From an uncultured Oscillibacter sp. (GTDB lineage Bacteria; Bacillota; Clostridia; Oscillospirales; Oscillospiraceae): a stretch of DNA of 10,085 nt. Positions within the stretch are counted from its first letter, which is position 1. Each line of letters begins with the position of its first letter. The DNA is taken from contig URTS01000070.1 of the NCBI GenBank assembly GCA_900550685.1, positions 1 through 10,085 on the forward strand, read 5' to 3'. The translations under genes were made by a program, and so were the position numbers. The notes under the pieces were generated by a model. The model worked only from the letters and a program-made list of their open reading frames with translations. It had not been told where the DNA came from and ran no database searches. Shown piece by piece: positions 5,739-10,085 of the stretch.

Positions 5739-6820
5739 TGGGACGATGGCGCGTGTTTCTGTTTCTGGGACTGGCCCTGTGGGCCATGACGGTCCCGGTA
5801 CTGGCAGCGGAACTGCCTGCGGACGTGGAAAACGCTCTGCCTCGGGACGCCGGACGGCTGCTGGACGGCGTGGAGCAGTGGGACGCAGGCAGCCTGACCG
5901 ACGGCATCCGCTCCATCTGGGACCACCTGAAAAGCGATGCGTCCAACATTCTCCGCAGCCGGACCCGGGGGGCGGCGTCCATTCTGCTGGTGGTGCTGTT
6001 ATGCAGCCTGGTGGACGGCTTCCGGAAAAGCGCCGGGGATTCCACCCGCTTTCTGCCCATGGCGGGGGCTCTGGCCATCACGGCCCTGACGGCGGGGAGT
6101 CTGGACAGCCTGATGGGCCAGGGAACCGCAGCTATCGAGCGGATGAACACCTTTTCCAAGGCGCTGCTGCCCACCCTGGCCGCTGTTACCGCCCTGTCCG
6201 GCGGCGTGGCGGGCGCCACGCTGCGGCAGGTGGCCGCCGTGTTCTTCTCGGACCTGCTGCTGGAACTGATCCACGGACTGCTGATGCCCATGGTGTATCT
6301 CTACGCCGGGGCGCTGGCGGCGGGGAGCAGCCTCTCGGATAAGCGGCTGCTGGCAGCAGCGGAGATGATCCGGACCGTATGCACCCGCCTTCTGACAACG
6401 GTGCTGCTGATATTCACGCTGTACCTCACCGTCAGCGGTATTTTTGCCGGAACGGTGGACAGCGTCCGGGTGCGGGTGGCCAAGAGCGCCATTTCCGGCG
6501 CGGTGCCGGTGGTGGGCGGCATCATCGCCGAAGCGGCGGAAACGGTGCTGGCCGGGGCAGGCATGCTGAAGGGCACCATCGGCATGTTCGGACTGCTGGG
6601 AGTACTGGCCCTGTGCGCCTATCCCTTTCTGCACCTGGGCATCCAGTACCTTCTCTATAAGCTGACAGGGTTTCTGGCCTCCGTTATCGGCAGTCCGGAG
6701 CTGTGCGGCCTCATCAAGGGCCTTGGTGGCGCCTTTGGACTGATTTTAGGCATGGTGGGCAGCTGCGCCTTGGTGCTGCTGGTGTCCGTTCTGGCCTCCG
6801 CGGCCGTGGTGACCGCATGA
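5738..6820 (+). CDS. spoIIIAE: Stage III sporulation protein AE
   Basis: This 360-residue protein is the largest membrane subunit of the SpoIIIA complex. It has a cleavable-looking signal peptide (about 1-23, hydrophobic core with VLAA at the end). A helical extracytoplasmic segment (about 25-75) contains ENALPRDAGRLLDG. Roughly seven hydrophobic segments follow between about 78 and 357. Conserved-looking parts include GALAAGSSLSDKRLL (about 191-205) and AISGAVPVVGGIIAEAAETVLAGAG (about 251-275). SD AGGAGA (5723-5728) lies 9 bases before ATG 5738, which overlaps the spoIIIAD TGA by one base. GTG 5735 is an alternative start. The open frame continues upstream to 5615 over spoIIIAD, but that extension is not plausible. 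Confidence 0.94.
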   Translation: MGRWRVFLFLGLALWAMTVPVLAAELPADVENALPRDAGRLLDGVEQWDAGSLTDGIRSIWDHLKSDASNILRSRTRGAASILLVVLLCSLVDGFRKSAGDSTRFLPMAGALAITALTAGSLDSLMGQGTAAIERMNTFSKALLPTLAAVTALSGGVAGATLRQVAAVFFSDLLLELIHGLLMPMVYLYAGALAAGSSLSDKRLLAAAEMIRTVCTRLLTTVLLIFTLYLTVSGIFAGTVDSVRVRVAKSAISGAVPVVGGIIAEAAETVLAGAGMLKGTIGMFGLLGVLALCAYPFLHLGIQYLLYKLTGFLASVIGSPELCGLIKGLGGAFGLILGMVGSCALVLLVSVLASAAVVTA

Positions 6821-7290
6821 TGGCGGCGGCGCGGACGTGGCTGACGGCGGTGGTGGCTGTGACGCTGCTGCTGTCTGTTTTACAGATGCTGGTGCCGCCG
6901 GGAAACCTGCGGGAGATCGCGTCCTTTGTAGGCGGACTGATTCTGCTGGCGGTGATGATGCAGCCTTTGCTGCGGATCGACCTGTCGGATGTTCAGCTGG
7001 ATTTTTCCGCATATCAGGAGACGTTGGAACAACGGCAGGCGGAATTGGAAAATACCCGGCAGGAAGAACTGACATCTCTCATAGAAACCGAAACAGCAGC
7101 ATATATATCGGACAAGGCAAAGAGCATGGGCCTGACCCTCCGGGTCCGCGTCACGGCGGAAATGGGCGGCAGCGGTGTGCCGGTGCCGGTCCGGGCGGAG
7201 CTGACGGGGCCGTGGTCCGGGCCGCTGTCCGGGTGGCTGGAAACGGAGCTGGGCCTTCCGGCGGAAAGACAGGTGTGGAATGAAAACTGA
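6817..7290 (+). CDS. spoIIIAF: Stage III sporulation protein AF
   Basis: This 157-residue SpoIIIA component has two N-terminal membrane helices (about 8-26 and 36-52) with the typical link VPPGNLREIASFVGGLILLAVMMQPLL. A coiled region rich in Glu/Gln follows (about 66-95), then a small soluble domain with a strand-rich VRVTAEMGGSG. It is shorter than the Bacillus form (about 200). ATG 6817 or 6820 starts the frame, and the gene overlaps the spoIIIAE stop as ATGA. The 3' end overlaps spoIIIAG by 11 bases. The soluble domain has been compared with ring-building folds, so it may form part of the channel on the outer side of the membrane. Confidence 0.92.
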   Translation: MMAAARTWLTAVVAVTLLLSVLQMLVPPGNLREIASFVGGLILLAVMMQPLLRIDLSDVQLDFSAYQETLEQRQAELENTRQEELTSLIETETAAYISDKAKSMGLTLRVRVTAEMGGSGVPVPVRAELTGPWSGPLSGWLETELGLPAERQVWNEN

Positions 7291-7792
7291 AGGAGTGCGG
7301 AAGCTATGGGACCGATACAAATACGCGGCGCTGATCCTAGCGGTGGGCGCTGGGCTGCTGTTATGGCCCGGTGGGACCGGGCCCACGGCACAGACTGGGC
7401 AAAGCGAAGCGCCACCGGCATACGAAGCGGCAGAGAATTTACAGACGCAGATGGAGGAGATCCTGGGGCAGATCCAGGGCGTGGGGACAGTGCGGGTGCT
7501 GCTGACCATGGATACCGATGGGGAGCGGCAGCTGGCCCAGAACATGGAACTGCAGTACAGCGGCAGCGCGGCGGCACCGGAGGACTATTCCAGGACCTCG
7601 GAGCCGGTGCTTCTGGACGGCGGCGACAGGGAAGAGACGGTGGTGACTCAGACGGCCTATCCCACTTACCGTGGGGCGTTGGTGGTGTGTCAGGGCGGGG
7701 ACCGGGCAGACGTGAAGCTGGCAGTCACCGCGGCGGTGTCCGCCTTGACCGGACTGCCCAGCGACCGCGTCACCGTGGTAAAATGTCAGTGA
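7280..7792 (+). CDS. spoIIIAG: Stage III sporulation protein AG, ring-forming channel component
   Basis: In Bacillus this protein forms a large oligomeric ring in the space between mother cell and forespore, resembling type III secretion ring proteins. Here 170 residues comprise a basic N-terminus, a single membrane helix (about 15-29) and a Gly/Pro/Ala-rich linker. The ring-building domain that follows has LGQIQGVGTVRVLLTM (about 62-77), TAYPTYRGALVVCQGG (about 125-140) and VTAAVSALTGLPSDRVTVV (about 149-167). An insertion between these (about 78-124) matches the position of the extra beta region of the family. ATG 7280 lies inside the end of spoIIIAF, so expression is coupled. spoIIIAH follows 23 bases later with its own SD. 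Confidence 0.94.
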   Translation: MKTEGVRKLWDRYKYAALILAVGAGLLLWPGGTGPTAQTGQSEAPPAYEAAENLQTQMEEILGQIQGVGTVRVLLTMDTDGERQLAQNMELQYSGSAAAPEDYSRTSEPVLLDGGDREETVVTQTAYPTYRGALVVCQGGDRADVKLAVTAAVSALTGLPSDRVTVVKCQ

Positions 7793-7815
7793 TTATCTGG
7801 AGGAGGAAAGGACCT

Positions 7816-8370
7816 ATGAGCGGAAATACCAAGCGGAACATTGTGGTGGCCACCATGGCGGTGCTGGTGTGCGCGGCGGTGGGACTGAACTGGAAATACT
7901 CCGGCCAGGAGGCCGCCCAGCAGGCGGAGGAGACCGGAACGAAGATCCTGGGGGAGGCCGCCCTGGTCTCCGGCCAGGACGGGGAGAATCTGGCAGAGGA
8001 CACGGTCTATGAGGGGGACGATTATTTTGCCTCCGCCCGGCTGACCCGCCAGCAGGCCCGGGACAGCGCCATCTCCCTTTTGGAGGACGCCGCCCAGCAG
8101 GAGGACGCAGACCAGTCCGTGGCCAATCAGGCGTCGGAAAGCATCCAGGTGCTGGCCTCCTACACCTTGAAGGAAGCCCAGATTGAAAACCTGGTGACGG
8201 CCAAGGGCTATGCCGACTGCGTGGCCTTTATGGGGGACGACTCCCTCAGCATCGTGGTATCCAAGGAGGACGGGACCCTGGATGCTTCCGACGTTGCCAA
8301 AATCACGGACATCGCTATGACGGAGACCGGCTATGCCGCCAGCGCCATCCGGATCATGGCGGCAAATTAG
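7816..8370 (+). CDS. spoIIIAH: Stage III sporulation protein AH, SpoIIQ-binding channel component
   Basis: This mother-cell membrane protein has an extracellular domain that meets forespore SpoIIQ (or its equivalent) across the engulfment space. It has 184 residues, with a basic N-terminus and one membrane helix (about 8-24). A long acidic, Gln-rich linker (about 30-68) leads to the conserved start YFASARLTRQQARDSAISLL (70-89) and a ring-building domain (about 125-183; VTAKGYADCVAFMG and DVAKITDIAMTETGY). ATG 7816 is preceded by a strong purine-rich SD, GGAGGAGGAAAGG (about 7799-7811). It is the last gene of the operon. No terminator hairpin is seen between it and the next promoter. Confidence 0.95.
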   Translation: MSGNTKRNIVVATMAVLVCAAVGLNWKYSGQEAAQQAEETGTKILGEAALVSGQDGENLAEDTVYEGDDYFASARLTRQQARDSAISLLEDAAQQEDADQSVANQASESIQVLASYTLKEAQIENLVTAKGYADCVAFMGDDSLSIVVSKEDGTLDASDVAKITDIAMTETGYAASAIRIMAAN

Positions 8371-8373
8371 CTG

Positions 8374-8402
8374 TTGTAATTTTCTGAATTGCATGGTAGA
8401 AT
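8374..8402 (+). promoter_or_regulatory. Sigma-A promoter for asp23-nusB
   Basis: TTGTAA (8374-8379) and TAGAAT (8397-8402) are separated by exactly 17 bases, with an extended -10 (TGG at 8394-8396). It lies 50 bases before the asp23-family ATG and immediately after the spoIIIAH stop. This gives the downstream housekeeping genes vegetative expression independent of the sporulation operon. Confidence 0.7.
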
Positions 8403-8452
8403 AACACATTAGAAATGAAGTTCGTTGTCACGATACAAAAAGGAGAATCACA

Positions 8453-8830
8453 ATGGCTGAAAACAAGGGCTATATGACGCTGTCTGATGAAAAGGGAAGC
8501 ATCCACATTTCCGAGGAGGTCATCGCCGCCATCGCGGTGGGGGCCGTCCGTGAGGTGGAGGGCGTTTCCGGCATGATGGGCAGCCTGGGCACCAGCGTCG
8601 CCGACCTGATGACCAGCAAGAAGGGCGCACAGAAGAACGGCAAGGGCGTAAAGATCGAGATGACGGAGACCGGGCTGATCCTGGACCTGTATCTGACGGT
8701 GGCCTATGGCCACGCCATCCCCGAAGTGGCGGAGAACGCCCAGAAGGCTGTGGCCTCCGCCGTCAGCGACATGACGGGCTGCAATGTGGAGACCGTGAAC
8801 ATCCACGTAGGCGGCGTGACCCTGGCCTGA
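8453..8830 (+). CDS. Asp23/Gls24 family envelope stress response protein
   Basis: A 125-residue Asp23/Gls24-family protein. In Gram-positives these are abundant, envelope-associated proteins linked to cell-wall stress and alkaline shock; in Clostridia a member commonly sits beside nusB. The family pattern is clear: GSIHISEEVIAAIAVGAVREVEGVSGM near the N-terminus, KGVKIEMTETGLILDLYLTVAYGHAIPEVAENAQKAV in the middle, and VETVNIHVGGVTLA at the end. SD AAGGAG (8440-8445) lies 7 bases before ATG 8453. It has no membrane segment, so it would need a membrane partner that is not seen here. Its own promoter lies upstream and nusB follows 37 bases later. Confidence 0.93.
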   Translation: MAENKGYMTLSDEKGSIHISEEVIAAIAVGAVREVEGVSGMMGSLGTSVADLMTSKKGAQKNGKGVKIEMTETGLILDLYLTVAYGHAIPEVAENAQKAVASAVSDMTGCNVETVNIHVGGVTLA

Positions 8831-8867
8831 GAGGCCCCCAACAAGAGAGAAAAGGACGAGAGACGTT

Positions 8868-9317
8868 ATGGTACGGAACACTGCACGGGAAATTGCCGCG
8901 CACCTATCCTATGAACTGAGTTTTACTGACAAGACCGTGGATGAGCTGCTGAAGGAACGGCTGACGCCGGAGGCCTTTGCGGAACTGGCGGAGGAGGACC
9001 CTCTCTACGCCGACGCCCCCAACGCCAAGCAGGTGGCCTATATCACCCGGCTGGTGAAGGGCGTGGATGAACACGCTGCGGAGCTGGACGGCTACATTGC
9101 AAAGTATGCCAAGGGCTGGAAGTTCTCCCGGATTCCCCTGGTGGCCTCCGCCATCATGCGGGTGGCCATGTATGAGATTTTGTACATGGAGGACATCCCC
9201 AACGGCGCCGCCATCAACGAGGCGGTGGAGATCGCCAAAAAGTACGAAACGCCGGAAACGGTCAAATTCATCAACGGCATCCTGGGCAGCTTTGTGCGGG
9301 AGGAGATCTCCCAGTAA
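8868..9317 (+). CDS. nusB: Transcription antitermination factor NusB
   Basis: A 149-residue NusB, which with NusE (ribosomal protein S10) binds boxA RNA to support processive transcription of rRNA operons. The all-helical family pattern is seen: TAREIAAHLSYEL at the start, then the C-terminal hallmark KFSRIPLVASAIMRVAMYEILY, MEDIPNGAAINEAVEIAKKY and KFINGILGSFV. An SD-like AAAGGACGAG lies a few bases before ATG 8868. It is probably cotranscribed with the asp23-family gene. A strong terminator begins 12 bases after the stop. Confidence 0.96.
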   Translation: MVRNTAREIAAHLSYELSFTDKTVDELLKERLTPEAFAELAEEDPLYADAPNAKQVAYITRLVKGVDEHAAELDGYIAKYAKGWKFSRIPLVASAIMRVAMYEILYMEDIPNGAAINEAVEIAKKYETPETVKFINGILGSFVREEISQ

Positions 9318-9329
9318 CTCACAAAACCG

Positions 9330-9371
9330 GCAGAGCGGACGCGGCACAGGCCGCAGGCCGCTCTGCTTTTT
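9330..9371 (+). terminator. Intrinsic terminator after nusB
   Basis: A 9-bp perfect stem (GCAGAGCGG 9330-9338 with CCGCTCTGC 9358-9366) carries an inner GCGGC/GCCGC helix (9341-9345 with 9350-9354) and is followed by TTTTT (9367-9371). It closes the asp23-nusB transcription unit. Confidence 0.9.
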
Positions 9372-9400
9372 GCGTTGTTTGCCATGCGAAGGAGAAAAAC

Positions 9401-10085
9401 ATGGAGCAGAGGAACCGGGGGATTGACCTGCTGCGGATGGCCGCCATGTGGATGGTGGTCATTCTGCATATTCTGAATAAGGGCGGCGTGCTGGAAGCCG
9501 CGGCGCCGCTGTCGGCAGGACGGGAGACCGCCCGGCTGCTGGAAATTGCCGCCTACTGCGCCGTGAACTGCTACGGACTGATTTCCGGCTACGTAGGGGT
9601 GGGACACCGGTTCCGGTACAGCGGGGCCATCGCCCTGTGGCTGCGGGCGGCGTTCTATACGCTGGGCATCACGGCGGCCTTTGCCCTGTTGATGCCGGGG
9701 AGCGTCAACGGCGACCGGGTGCTGCGGGCTTTTCTGCCGGTGCTGTTCCGGCAGTACTGGTATGTGACGGCCTACTTCGGCATGTGCCTGTTCATTCCGT
9801 TTTTCAATCTGCTGCTGGAACGGCTGACACGACACCAGGCAAAGGTTCTGGCGTTGTCCATTGTGGTGGTGTTTTCCGTTCTGCCAACTCTGCGGCAGAA
9901 GGATGTGTTCCTGACGGACAACGGCTACAGCGTGCTGTGGCTGTCCTGCTTGTATCTGCTGGGCGGTATCCTGCGGCTGCACGGCAGGCAGGAGCGAAAG
10001 CTGCTCCGCTGGGCGGCGGTGTATCTGGGGTGCGTGCTGGTGACCTGGCTTGTCAAGCTGGCAGGGGACCGGCTGTGGATGGGCC
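9401..10085 (+). CDS. Membrane acyltransferase, family 3 type (3' end outside window)
   Basis: The open frame from ATG 9401 runs off the right edge after 228 codons, with SD AAGGAGAA (9389-9396) 4 bases upstream. The start matches the acyltransferase-3 signature: RNRGIDLLRMAAMWMVVILH (residues 4-23), with the conserved Arg and the likely catalytic His23. Several further hydrophobic helices follow, with QYWYVTAYFGMCLFIPFFN (about 129-147) typical of surface-polysaccharide O-acyltransferases. Members of this family acylate cell-surface sugars, peptidoglycan or lipids; the substrate cannot be told here. The high GC matches the chromosome. It begins 30 bases after the nusB terminator and may have a weak promoter in that gap or be read through. 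Confidence 0.85.
   Translation, partial: MEQRNRGIDLLRMAAMWMVVILHILNKGGVLEAAAPLSAGRETARLLEIAAYCAVNCYGLISGYVGVGHRFRYSGAIALWLRAAFYTLGITAAFALLMPGSVNGDRVLRAFLPVLFRQYWYVTAYFGMCLFIPFFNLLLERLTRHQAKVLALSIVVVFSVLPTLRQKDVFLTDNGYSVLWLSCLYLLGGILRLHGRQERKLLRWAAVYLGCVLVTWLVKLAGDRLWMG

Noticed and set aside
7306..7815. Long open frame upstream of and joined to SpoIIIAH
   Set aside because: It is out of frame with spoIIIAG and translates to Gly/Arg-rich low-quality protein. The true spoIIIAH start has a very strong SD at about 7800.
1..10085. CRISPR array, tRNA/rRNA gene, toxin-antitoxin pair or defence system
   Set aside because: I saw no regularly spaced repeats, no cloverleaf or rRNA sequence, and no defence-type protein motifs. 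The two unknown membrane proteins of the element alone do not justify a defence call.

Overview
The window looks like a chromosomal segment of a moderately GC-rich, endospore-forming anaerobic Firmicute. A Clostridia member of the Oscillospiraceae type (gut clostridia related to Flavonifractor or Oscillibacter) fits best. The evidence is a complete eight-gene spoIIIA sporulation operon followed by asp23 and nusB, a Clostridia-type gene order, with strong Shine-Dalgarno (SD) sequences. The genus is an inference.

Two regions differ in base composition. Positions 1 to about 3250 are visibly less GC-rich and appear to be the right end of an integrated mobile element. They hold the Pro/Ala/Val-rich C-terminus of a truncated protein, three tightly packed genes of unknown function (a membrane-anchored protein, a soluble protein and a small membrane protein with an acidic tail), a 41-residue small ORF missed by simple length cut-offs, and a 500-residue large serine recombinase with its own strong sigma-A promoter and SD. 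Just after the recombinase stop, composition and codon use change. A cysteine-rich chromosomal gene begins there without a proper start region, which suggests that the element inserted into or just upstream of its 5' end.

From about 3250 to the end the sequence is ordinary chromosome. The cysteine-rich gene ends in a strong intrinsic terminator. One base after the terminator T-tract lies a near-consensus sigma-E promoter that should drive spoIIIAA-AB-AC-AD-AE-AF-AG-AH in the mother cell. The eight genes overlap or are separated by at most 23 bases. Their products form the SpoIIIA complex, the mother-cell side of the channel (with forespore SpoIIQ or an equivalent) that supports late forespore development: AA is the ATPase, AB to AF are membrane components, AG is the ring former and AH the SpoIIQ-binding component. 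A separate vegetative-type promoter follows and drives an Asp23/Gls24-family gene and nusB, which end in a second strong terminator. The last gene is a membrane acyltransferase running off the window edge.

No CRISPR array, tRNA, rRNA or recognisable defence system was found. The items most worth a second look are the element-chromosome junction, the unknown cysteine-rich protein, the 41-residue ORF whose stop codon lies inside the recombinase promoter, and the clean sigma-E promoter abutting a terminator.
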